The notes under the pieces were generated by a model that was given only the letters and a program-made list of their open reading frames with translations, did no database searches and was not told the origin of the DNA. A stretch of 64,000 nucleotides of DNA from Parus major (Eukaryota; Chordata; Aves; Passeriformes; Paridae). Position numbers and translations under genes: made by a program. The stretch spans positions 66,569,651 through 66,633,650 of the forward strand of contig NC_031769.1 in NCBI RefSeq assembly GCF_001522545.3. Reading direction: 5' to 3'. Positions 25,603-36,763 of this stretch are shown in pieces. Every line of letters starts with the position of its first letter. The first letter of the stretch is position 1.

Positions 25603-25664
25603 TAGCAAACATCTAGCAAAATACTTAGCAAAAAAAAAAATTCTGTAAGCAAGTATTTAGCAAA
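25603..25664 (+). repeat. cluster of four TAGCAAA motifs
   Basis: TAGCAAA occurs at 25603, 25614, 25626 and 25658. The first three are spaced 11 and 12 bp, about one helical turn. A poly-A run (about 25630-25640) separates the third and fourth. This may be a degenerate 11-12 bp tandem repeat or a protein-binding cluster. Confidence 0.6.
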
Positions 25665-26751
25665 TGTCCAGAGCTACCAGAGAGAAGCAGTTTAAACAAT
25701 TCTGATCATTTACAAGGTAGTGGTTGTAAGGGCTGGGGATGTATTCCAGCTCCTCCTTTAAAAAGTATTGCTTTCATCATTGTGCATTTTTCAGCAATAT
25801 CCCACCATGTGTGGCTTTCCTCTACCTTTAAAATTGTCCTGCTCACCTTTAACCCACAGTGAAAGTATTGATTCAGCATATAACATGTGCTGTGGTGTGT
25901 ACCTTGCCCTCTTAAACTGATTCAGAGAGAATGAAGAGCACTTTGGCTTGCTTCATCTTCTTAATCCCTCCAAATAATAATTTTGCTTTAATCTAGCTTT
26001 TCCAGTTACTCAAAACATTGGCTTTTAATAGTAACTGTGGAATCCCATTTCTGAGTAAGAAGCTAGTTTTATTTATTTTGAACATGGCTTGGGATTTTGT
26101 GGTTTTGTATTTATTTTTTGTCTTTTGTATTTATTTCTGCTTGTACCCACCTACTTCAGCTTTCTGGAGGGAACTAGACCATTTGTCCAGAAAGCAGTTG
26201 TCTCCAAAGCCCAACTGCAGGCTTGTCATGAAGCATTTTTGTGGGACTTTCCTCCATGGACTCCTTCCAAGCCTGCCCATGCAGTTCCTCCCCAGTCTCA
26301 TCTGTTTCACTGCAGAGTTTGCTTTTTATCTTTAGTATAAATGGTCATTGTTCAGCAATAGAAAATAATTGGGACAGAAAACCTGGCTTTGTTCCATCAA
26401 GTCAGGTGCTTTTTTTATCCTGCTTGGGGTGGTGTGTGGAAATGTACCCCTCTAGCTCTGTGCTCCCAATGGCTTTTTCAACATCTGTGGTCATTCTTTT
26501 GCCTTATGGATGCTGATAGTTGCTGCTGGAGGAGAAAAATGTCTTATCAGTGCTTCTCAGGGCTGCTCTGAGGGAGAGACAAGGCAAACCACGCTGGCAG
26601 CTGCCTGTGCACCAAGGTACAAAAATCTGCTGCAGCACTGTACACGTGCCACACCACAAAGGATGGTTACTCTTTCCCTTTGGGTAAAACACAGAAAGGT
26701 TATTTCTTAAGCGAAGGGGAGGAGCTATGGCTTAGGGGGAGGGTGATGTTT

Positions 26752-26775
26752 TCAAAAAAAACAAACAAAACCAAA
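26752..26775 (+). repeat. A-rich low-complexity tract
   Basis: AAAAAAAACAAACAAAACC-type sequence. It is one of the few A-rich counterparts to the T/G tracts on the plus strand. Confidence 0.6.
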
Positions 26776-28892
26776 TGCACTCTTTTTTTCCTCCCTCTGC
26801 CCCATTTGCTAATAATATGACTTCTGCTAAGCTGTAAACAATATTTGAAAGTTTTCCAGCCTCTTAGCTTGAAAATGTCAAGGAAATAAAAAAAGGGACA
26901 GTTTGGCATGAATGCTGTGGAGATCTTCTTTTACTTTCTGAAAGATATTCAGGCAGCTCAAGGGACACTGATGTTATAGCTATTACTCACCCCACATGCT
27001 AGGTCCTTCAGAGGCTGTTTACTCTCAGTGAGAAAGGAGAAAGTCCAGCAACAGTAAATCTGGGAACATAAACACATGATTTCATATTTGATTGGAGTTT
27101 TATTCCTGGATTTGTCTTTTCTGATGACATAATGATTAGAATTGAGTGCTCTGCATAGTTAATCCACTATTGTTTGCTGATAGATAAGACCTTATTTAAC
27201 AAAGATCTTATTTTCTTCTTCCTTGTCCTCACATGTATTTACCCTTTCCCCAGTTTTTAAGGGCATAGGGTTGTTTCTTAACAGGTCTGACTATCAGCAC
27301 TTAGAACATAACAGAAACAGAGGAATTAGCAGTTATTCTCATCAAAATTAGCTGCTGTTTTTTCAAGTGTTCTGTTTCTCCTCTTTATTTAAAATTTAAA
27401 TATTTTTTCATAAGGTTTCTGTTTAATTACCTGAACTACACAGATGTCTGGAGGCGTGATACAGGTCTGAAGGTGTGATATTAGACAAAAACTAATGCAA
27501 GCAATGATGCCTCCCAGGGCTAGTCCTCTGTTGAGGGTTACTAAAGTACAGCTAAAAGCCCTCTGAAAGGGAGCCAAGAGGTTGACCCTGTAATTTCAGT
27601 GTCATGTCCAAGGGGAAGGTGCAGAGAGGATTAGACTGTCTTTAAAACAGAGAGTTATCAGTGCTTCTAGAGAATCAGGCTTTTAAGTTACATCTGCTTT
27701 GCTCAGAAACTGACTCTGGTCTGATATTGCAGAAACTTGACTTAACTTTCCTGCAAAGCAACTCTGAACCTCTTTACCTTGTAAGATTTTAAAGCATTGC
27801 TATGTTTGAACATGTAGTTCATGACTGATAGGTCCAAGCTGAAGTAATTTTGCAGGTTGGATGAGTTTGACTACCCTGAAGGTCCAAAAGATGGGGTAAA
27901 CAGGTGTCAGACTTGTATCCCCTTGATCCAGGATTTTCAGTGGCAATAAGGAGTTAATGGCAAAAAGTGAAAGTTCAGACCTTTCAAATGCTTGTTTTAG
28001 CAATTCATTGATACCGTGTGGAAAATGCACACTGATCATTGCAGCTGCTAAGTTTTGTTTCTTTCTGTGGAACAGTTATCAAGTTAACAGGGAGAATGTC
28101 TTTTTGTGCAGTCCTTGATTTGTGCTTTGTAAGGTATTAGCAGATGAATATCCAAACAAAGAGGAGGCAAAAATCAAGACCAGATCCTCACATGTCTCAT
28201 CAGTCACGGGAGCAAACAAATGTAATTGAGGGGTAGGAGTGGAACAAAAGCAATAATTGAACACCAATATTAACCTGACTTTTATATGGTTGTTACTGAA
28301 AACTATGTGATCTTGCTATGTACAACTTTTTTCAGATCCTTAAATTCTTCTACTTAAAAGAAAAAAACCAAAAACTTAGGAAATGCTGACCTAGCTTGTA
28401 TCTATGAATAGTCTTCTCAGTAAGCATTCCAGCTAGTGAGCAAAGGCTTTGAAATCTTCCCCTGCTTCTAATGGAGCTGAATGAGTTCAGTGGTAAATAT
28501 GCAACAAGTGTAATGCCCGTTTCCGCTCTTTGTTCCCCTGAGAGTCGTTTAAATGAAACAAATTCAGTGCACACTAATAAAGTGGGTAGGTAGCTATTGC
28601 AGCTTAATAGCTTGTGCTCGACCATTTTCCTTGGCAAGGAGCTTAAGGAATATTTCCAGCCAGGTCATGATATCTTCATCATGGACTGTTATCACAAATT
28701 GTGTTTCCTGGTGTCAATTGCCAGTGCTGTAGATACACTGCCCTTCGGAGCTTTGCACTGCTCAGGAGGCACAGAGTTAAATACACAGCTTTTCTGCTGC
28801 TCCCCACAGCCCATTGTTATTGCTGCAGCCTTCTCCACTTGCATTCAAAAGGTTTTCCAAACAGAATATTTATTGGGAATTTTTCTGCTTGC

Positions 28893-28963
28893 TTTGTTTG
28901 GGGTTTTTTGTTTTGTTTTGTTTTGTATTGTTTTGGGTTTTTTGGTTGATTTTTTTTTTTTTT
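28893..28963 (+). repeat. (TTTTG)n-like GT-rich tract ending in poly-T
   Basis: Repeats of GTTTT and GGGTTTTTT on the plus strand followed by a run of 13 T. If read as the tail of a minus-strand retroposon, the body would lie to the right, but I recognise nothing there. Confidence 0.75.
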
Positions 28964-31130
28964 AACTATAACTGGCAATTTCTTCTTTCATTTTGCTAGA
29001 CAGTTTTTTGGCAATGCTACCTCCTTTCTTCAGCTTTGTTTTAGTGAGGTACTAATGTTTATACCCTACTAATCTGTAGGGTACAAATGTTCTGCTTGTG
29101 ATACCTTCTGAATCTGGTGCTCCATCAGGTCCAATGCAGCTACCTGAATAACACACCCGAGTAAATTTGCTGAACTACAAAGAACAATGAGAACACGCGT
29201 TCCTGTGGGTCATCTCCTGCCCACCGGAACTTGCCCAGTTCTTCTCTAGGAAACCAGATGAGCAATGGGATGTGGGGGTGGGGTAATGCAGGAAGGTCTA
29301 AAAACTCTTCTTGCTGTCTGTAGGTAAAGTAAGCGGGGACAGATTAGAGGGGAAAAAATTGACAGTCAAGATATGAGCCTGTTGAACACTCCTCTGCAGA
29401 AGAGGGCCTGGGCCATAATTTGGCCTGACCTCATGCCTGTGTTGCCACAGCTGATCTGGGCAGTGTCCCCAGCCTAGAATTGCCACCTACCCTTCACAGT
29501 TCAGGGACTCCTTGGTGGAGGGTCTCTGTGCAGGTAGGAGATGGGGACAGAAGCTGTCTGAGCCAGAAATGCTGCTGGGATTTACTTGGTGAGCTGCGCT
29601 CTGAGTTCCCCTATCCACCCCCTGAGCAGATCTTACGCTGAGTAAGCGTTAACAGTGTGAACCTCCTAAAAAATGGAAGAGTCACCCTTCACCTGCAAAT
29701 GCATGACTGCATGTTACCTTTTTTGGTATTCTAGGGATCTTTGGCAAGTGGTAAAATGAACTAGAAATAAATGCTGTGGACTCAGGAGATGATCGTACCT
29801 TACCTTCCGAAAGGTTTGTATTCATACCTTGGCATCTCTGAGGTTTGTCCTTCCTTTGATGGTTCTCCACCATCTACCAAGGTGGGGGTCTGCATGGCGC
29901 CATTGTCCATGATCAAGACATTTGTGTAGGTCTGCTTAAGGCATCTCCACCTGCTTGGACCCTTACTCTGATGTTATAAGTATAATAAGCATGTTGAAAT
30001 TATCTGAAGGAGTCCCTAACTACCAGAGGTTGAAAGGAGATAGATATATGCCCCTTGCTTAAGGAAACTATGATGCTGATAATTTGCTGAGCATCCTCTA
30101 ACTGATGCTCCCTGTTTAGTTCTGCACTATTTCCTTTCTAGCTTGGTATGAATTCATGTTCCTCCTCTAGAAGATTGATTATCTAAAAATCATGTCTGCA
30201 AAACTTCTTAAATTTAGCTTCAACATCTAAAAGGAACTCAGGTTTAGATGCACAATATGATTAAGTGTAGTCTAGTTTTAATCAGAACCTGTTATTCTTG
30301 TTGAGCAAACTCCAAATTGGAAAGGAGCAGGGAATTTCTGATGAGCAGCAGACTAATTGAAAAATTCAGAACATAGTTATTCAGTATCGTGGGTCAAAGT
30401 CAGTCAATGGCTGAGCTGAATAAAAAGAAGTCTTGAAACACTTATATTTAGAATATATTTTAACGCTTAATTGCTTATTTCAGAAAGCTTCTAAAAATTG
30501 CTTAAGCTTTAGGAAATCAAGTTAAGCCAATATGAAACCAATATTTCTTTGCCCTTGTTTTTTGTTAAAAGATACAAGAGTTAAAAGTAAAAACAAGTAT
30601 TAATTTACATCTGCAAGTTTGGACATTGACAAGCCTGTAGTTCCCAAGATTCTCCTTCCAGCCCTTCCTGTGGATGGAAAATAATTAGCAATGATTTTGC
30701 CTCTGATTAACCTCATTGGCTATGGCTCTGACCCTGTGAAAGGTAAAGCCCAAACGTTGTTATGTGTCCAATGCTGCTACTAGTGACTTGTTAAAATTTT
30801 TACACATTATTTATAACAGTTTCTATAGCTGAACTCTCAAGAGTTACTTTTATGCCTCCTGGAACAACAGTATCTAAAATCCTACACATCAAACTCTTTG
30901 GAGATTGGTTTTACGTGCCCTACCTTTTGGGGAAGATTACTGATTTAATGAGCTCTGCCTTGTCCTTGCAGCTCATGAAAACCTGACCATTGTCATCAAC
31001 ACTCACTTGTGGATACAGGGCCTGATTTTTTTTAGCCAGGTAACTTAAGTATCTGCATCACATCTTACAGCCTATTTCACATCAGCCCTACATATTTGGT
31101 GTGTTCTGATACTCTCCAGGCAAACACACA

Positions 31131-31150
31131 AGAGCCCCTCAGAGCCCCTC
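31131..31150 (+). repeat. 10-bp tandem duplication
   Basis: AGAGCCCCTC occurs twice in direct succession. It is a small replication-slippage product. Confidence 0.8.
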
Positions 31151-31207
31151 CCCAGACATTTACAGTCAGTGGTCTTCAGTCACCTGAGAGATACAACAAG
31201 GGGTGTC

Positions 31208-31264
31208 CACTCTTTACACATGCCCTGATATGACAAGAGTTTTTCACTCTTTACACATGCCCTG
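31208..31264 (+). repeat. 20-bp direct repeat at 37-bp period
   Basis: CACTCTTTACACATGCCCTG occurs exactly at 31208-31227 and 31245-31264. The intervening 17 bp are not repeated after the second copy, so this looks like a local duplication with decay of its second half, or the beginning of a minisatellite. Confidence 0.9.
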
Positions 31265-31849
31265 TAGGTAGCAAAGTGCTGCCTCTGGCATGGCTATCCA
31301 CAAAAGGGGCTGTTTTTCCATCAGTGGGTGTACTGTGCTCCCTTTGTGCAGCACCTGATTCCACCAAACTGTAGAGGAGCAGGAAGCAGTGGTGGGGTGT
31401 GGATCCAGGTGCTGCACCCTTCAGTCTGCAGACACAGAGACCACAAGTGGACTGGAGTGATCAAGGAAGAAACAGAAACGGGTGCCCATGGTCTCAGCAG
31501 TGAAAAATGCTTCAGAGGTCTGTAGCACCTCCTGGAAACTGCTGCAGTTGTCAGGACTCGCTGCTGTTGTGAAGCCTGCTGCTTGGTGGTCTTCTGTCCT
31601 GTTAGTGCAGGCATCAATGGCTGCCTATTCCAGCCTCATAAAGGAAGCCTGTTTTTGCAGAGGACATGATGCAAAGAGCCTGCAAGCTTGAAATGTCTGG
31701 ATGTCTTCCAATTTCTATTCCCAGAAGTCTTGTTCTAGCAAATGCTGTTGAATGTACACACAGTACAAGGGGGTGCAGGGAGAGGCTCAGCAGGAGATGG
31801 GATCATACAAAGCATCATCAATCTTGGACTGTCACAATTAAATAGTCTG

Positions 31850-31941
31850 TACTAGATGTTTTTAAGTCAAGCTGGAGTGATTCATTGTTTGTGGAATCCC
31901 ATTACCTGACAAAGGTTCCAACCTGACTCAAATATATGATC
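31850..31941 (+). mobile_element. CR1 LINE 3'-end remnant
   Basis: Segments follow the CR1 3' region in order. CTAGATGTTTTTAAGTCAAG matches the 'gaggtttttaagacaag' block, CTGGAGTGATTCATTG matches the block after it, and CAAAGGTTCCAACCTGACTC is followed by ATATATGATC at the 3' terminus. It is strongly diverged, so an old copy. CR1 is the dominant LINE in birds and is common in other sauropsids, which is part of the basis for the host assignment. Confidence 0.6.
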
Positions 31942-34139
31942 AGCTACACTTCTGCATTTAGAGGCTTATTTTCTAGTCTTGGATTTCAACATGCACCTAA
32001 GCAGGAATACTCAACTTGTGTGACAGGTACTGGAAAAATCCAGATGTTGGGAGAATCCTCACCCACTCCAACAGATGGATAGTCTTCATTTGTCAGTATA
32101 GCACAAGGGAAAATTAAAAAAAAATCTTTCCCCCTTTTCCAAGCACCCAAAATTTCTTCTTCCACTGTCTGAGTTCACAGCAGTTGATAGTCCCTAAATT
32201 GTCCAAGACTGTAATTGTTTCCTGTTTATTTAGGTTTAGACATTCACAGGCCCAGTTTGAAAAATTACTATACCAGAGCCAAGTAATGAAGTTTGCTAAA
32301 GGAAGTCTTGCGGTCCAAGAAGAAACTGGAAAATTTTTCCCTCTGCTTTCACCAGCTGGGGGTGAGCTATTGACAAGTACAACAGAGCCAGGCTCTCTCC
32401 AGCCTCATTTAATCTCGTTAAACCTCAGCATGCAGAGCTAGGCTCCTTACCCATATGCTCCTGGGAACATGGGAACAAAAGCAAATGCGAGGCACACCCG
32501 AGGAAGAATTAATGAACTACCTTGGAAAACTGGCAACTTGGAAAAAATAAACCATAGCAATATGAAAGAGCAAAGGAAGGAGAGCAAAAATGTATTAGTC
32601 ATGTTTTAAATGCTCTCAGAACTCAGCATGCTTAACAGTTTGAAATAGAAATCCCAGCATTTCAGTTCTGAACATTAGCAATTTAAAAAGAAAGAAAGTG
32701 AGGTCTCCTGAGAATGAAATCATATATATCTAGTCTTATGGTCAAACAAGTATTTTTCTGTTTGCAACCTCTCAGCTTACTCCTTCATACTTTATTGTGT
32801 TCCAGACTTCTAGGCAAATTCATTTTTAGAACAGTGGAAAGTTTTGCCTGGGTTTCAAGAAAACTTATTTCATAGTGCATGACCTGAGTGTACCAACATG
32901 TTTTTAATCTACAAAAACTTTTGAGTGAATAAACTTGAGAGCTGAACAAGAGCTCTCAGGCTTCAAAATTTTCTTGCTCCAAGAAGCCATACATCAGAGG
33001 TGAAGACACCTAGAGAAACATTCAATCCAGCAAAGCCACCAGGTGTCCATCAACAACAGGGCTCCCATCTTGAAAGCATTTTCATTTCTCATCTGTCAAC
33101 AAAACCTGTAATTTTCCATGTCGTCTCTTCACCACTTATCATCTCAGCTCCCTTTCTCCCCATTATGCAGTAAACATAAAGGAAAGAGTAAAAGTAAGGC
33201 TGTGTCTTTTGCATTTGATAGATGTCATGATCTGACCACAAGCCCCGGGTGGCTGTTCATTGTTCTCCTTCCTTTGGTATATTGGCTCTGCCAAAAAACA
33301 TCATCCTCTGTCTGCTATCAAAGGACATTTCCCTCTCCCTTTCCTTCCTCCCACCAGCTTCCTTTTTCTCTCATTCCTGCATTATGCTCTGGTAGTGTTT
33401 CAGCTTTCGGACATCTTTGGTATAATTTCTGGGCATCCACTTTGGTGTGCTTATTCTCTGTGCCCAGTTTTGATTTGGAGGCATCAGGTCCCTTGTGCAT
33501 GATGTGCTGGGGCTTTTTTGTGGTAGTCTTTTTTAAATCAATGTCTGTGTGTATTAATTGCAGGCACAGGGTTAATGCTGTGGGATCACAGATGACCTTT
33601 AGTTTTGCTCAGTGTTGCTTTCCTCACAGCCTGCAATTCTAATCGAGCAGGTTTGCTGTCTTTACTATGTTTCCCATGAGGTGTTGCTTGCAATGATATT
33701 TTGATGATGGAGAGAATTACATACTGGGAAAAACCTTTAGTGATTTTAAATACATGGCTGAATTAAATGGTACTGCATGAACCATGAACATCAGTTGCTA
33801 TATGAAAATGACCAATGGTGTTTTGAACTGCAGTGACATTTCTAACAATTTTCTTTTAAATTAATGCCTAGAACTTTATTTAGTTATTTCACTAAGAATG
33901 TGTATTTCCATGAGTTTTAAAAGTACTTTTTAGCAGTAGATTAAGGTTTTATTTAAGAAGGGGTCAGAATAATTGCCAAGACTTCATTTCTGAATCACAA
34001 GTCTAATCTTCCTGACAGTTGCTCAAGAGTCTCTCAAAGGGGTAAAAAAAGAGGTCTAGAACAAAATCTAAAGTCAGAACTCTGTGACTGGAGGTCTGAA
34101 ATTAGATTTGGGAGGTCAGGCTGATGTTTTGGTCATAAT

Positions 34140-34480
34140 CCAAGTTGTCCAGTGTCAACACCACATTACCATCACACTTATCAATGTGGCTCATGATTTC
34201 AAGCGCTGGAACCAGCAGGACCTGAAGAAGCTGTTCAACCTCAGAAGTAATAGTCCATGACCCAAAAAATGTTCAAGTGAAGTGAACAAAACCAACGAGA
34301 AAGTGGTCTAAAGGAAGCACAAAGACACAAGGGTGACAAGACTTATCAGCCCTGAAAGCAGAGACCTTGAGACACGTGAACTCAGCCGTCCGAGTGCTGT
34401 GTAGTCCATGTGGCAGAGGAGACAGAGGAAGTGGATGAGATGGATCCACGCTGGCTGTATAGAGTCTAGCTATGGGGGGT
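34140..34480. other. CpG-retaining segment, possible decayed retroposed sequence
   Basis: This roughly 340-bp stretch holds about seven CpG dinucleotides, more than its surroundings. On plus, one frame reads LINVAHDFKRWNQQDLKKLF near 34179-34238, then continues as charged peptide broken by several stops. On minus, another frame reads EVEQLLQVLLVPALEIMSHI over the same bases. I recognise neither. A processed pseudogene, an old LTR or internal retroelement piece, or a constrained noncoding element would all fit. Confidence 0.3.
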
Positions 34481-36738
34481 AATCCATGGAGAAGGCATGA
34501 AGGTGTTTGTTCTACTCTCTAATAAGAGGAATGTGAAGTGGCCTTTGCTGATGGAAAGCAGAAATTCAGACTGATATGCTCCTGTAAAGAGTGCCAAAGT
34601 GGAGTTGTCGCTGTACATTAATCACAGCTTGGAGAAAGCTTGAGTGAACAGTACGTCTTGCTATACTAATTCCAGAATGAAGCATAATTTCCTTCTGCAA
34701 TGCTCCCAGTCTCAGTGCACTTCATCAGAGCCACCAGTCTCTCAGATGAGCTCAGTGGGAGCAGTGGCATTTCCAGCATCTGTTAAGCTGTCTTTCAGCC
34801 CTCTGCTGCCAGTAGATTCTGTAGGTGACAGTGGAGACAACAGAAATATCAGCATCAAAGGGAAGAAATTCAAAGAAAGAGTATTTGAAATGGGGTTTTA
34901 AAATAGAGTTGGTTTTCATGTCTATTCACTAATCCTGTATTGTTGAGAATTAACACTTAAACCAGGTGAATAAACTGAAGTAGAATAAATGGGCAAAAGT
35001 TTTTGAGCAACACCTGAGAAACAGAATCCCCACTACCAGCTTTGTACAGTGGGACCAAAGGAAATTTTTTACTTCTTGTGTGTAGCCAGTACTATGGCTT
35101 ACAGTCCAGGAGCCTCCCCTTGCTATGTCAGAACAACTCTTCTCAAGTTTAGTTGTGAGCAAGGGAAGCTGGGGAAAAAGATTTCTTTTAGAAACACAGT
35201 CCACAGTGTGCTGGACTTCTAAAGTGGAGACATGGTATTGGCAGCAGTGACAAGCTACATCCATGGAGGGAGTTTTGGCCTTGCCTCAGTAAGGGGAGAG
35301 GTGGGCAGAGCGTCGCAGGTGGGAGCATAAAGATGTCCATTGGGCTTGAGAGGCTGAGCTCTACAATCACTCTGAGCAAAGCTCCAGACCCACATAACAT
35401 AAGCTGTGTTTTATAGTCGGTCACTGTGGAAAGCTTATAGTTTATGGGTTGCTTTGGTAATTACCTGTGCCTGCTGCATAGCCCTGCATGACAAGATCAC
35501 AGGACAAGCTAGCAGGGGAGAAAACAGACATTATTCCTGGTGGAATATCATGCTGAGATCTTGGCTTCCTGTTGCAAAAACAGGAAATTTATTTTTTTTT
35601 CTGGAACGATGGACTGGTTTCAGCCCTGCGGCACATTCGCAGAAGTCCCTTCACCTTTACAACTGGGCAGTCTTCTGTTCCCACTGTCCCCAGAATAATA
35701 GCTAAAGAGAGAAAAGGCTTTTGAGTAGGTTCATTTTGTCTTGTCTGTAAAAGACTGAGACCATGGGGGTTTGTATGCTTTTGGTGTTTAGGCCAATCCC
35801 CTCCTAAATGACCCAGCTGGTTGGAGTGCTATTAGTTGTTCAGAGACACCACTCTAGAGTGCTTCACTGTAATGTTTTTCAGTACTGAGCTTAAATTTTC
35901 CTTTAGGATTCCCCCTGCCTCTTCCTGGAGCATTTACAAGATAGCCAGTCAATAGCAACATTAGGTGTAGGGATGGACAGGTGGCCCTTTCCTTCTTCTC
36001 AGCACTGAACTGTCAAAACTACTTGTCTAGTTTTCTGTTGTAAACACCCCTAGGTGTGAATTGCTAAATAGCTTGTTTATGAGCAGCAATGAAATGCATT
36101 GTTTCAGATAATTTGAAAAATTTACAATAGATGTTGTTAAAAGGCATATGCTTTTTTTCCTTCTTTATGGTTTGTTTCCTCAGTCTCTTTATTATTAACG
36201 TAATTTATCTGTGCTGACAAAATTTTAATATTATCCACTCTTCTAATTGAGGGAATCTGGAAGATCAGCTGTTTTGCATTAGTGGTTTGCATTTGTGGGA
36301 TGATGATGCAGAAGTGGAAAGGTTCTTTTGTAGGTTTGTGCTGACAAGTTAAGAGTTTGGTACAACTCTGTGACAATGAAATTACTGCTGCAAGCTCTTG
36401 AAGCTGTTTCACAGGACAGAAATACCTACAAAGATTGAATACAGTATACACCCAAGATCTAGGTGTTTTGTTTGTTTTATTTTTTTAAGCCACACACTAC
36501 CTCAATTGAGCATAGTGAATGACGTAAGTTATTTCTTTCTATACTATTAAACATTTTAAACTATTATCCCTGCTCATCCTTAACATATATACCCTCCTGC
36601 CTCCGAGGTGTTTTCAAAAAGCAGAAAGTGCACCCTCTTACAAGTAAGTGTGGCCCTCCAGGCAGAAGTCCAGCCCTCACAGCAAGCCTCATCCCAGGCA
36701 GGATGAAGCAATCAACATCAAGATCTCCACTGAGAGAG

Positions 36739-36763
36739 AAGTTTCCCTCACAGAGGGAAACTT
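36739..36763. repeat. hairpin, 11-bp perfect stem, 3-nt loop
   Basis: AAGTTTCCCTC (36739-36749), loop ACA, GAGGGAAACTT (36753-36763). About 0.1 such stems with short loops are expected in 64 kb by simple odds. Confidence 0.8.

Larger units (their letters stand above)
15166..31130. other. noncoding tract, no gene seen
   Basis: Almost 16 kb with no gene I can support; open frames stay at or below about 120 codons and lack domains. It holds the simple repeats and small dyads listed separately. GC-richer stretches at about 24660-25130 and 29160-29640 have no clear exon or island structure. AT-rich stretches are frequent at 30.2-30.6 kb. Short exons cannot be excluded by eye. Confidence 0.5.

Noticed and set aside
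33118..33642. 174-codon open frame on plus
   Set aside because: Ser-, Phe- and Leu-rich reading of pyrimidine-rich DNA with no recognisable domain and no splice or regulatory context.
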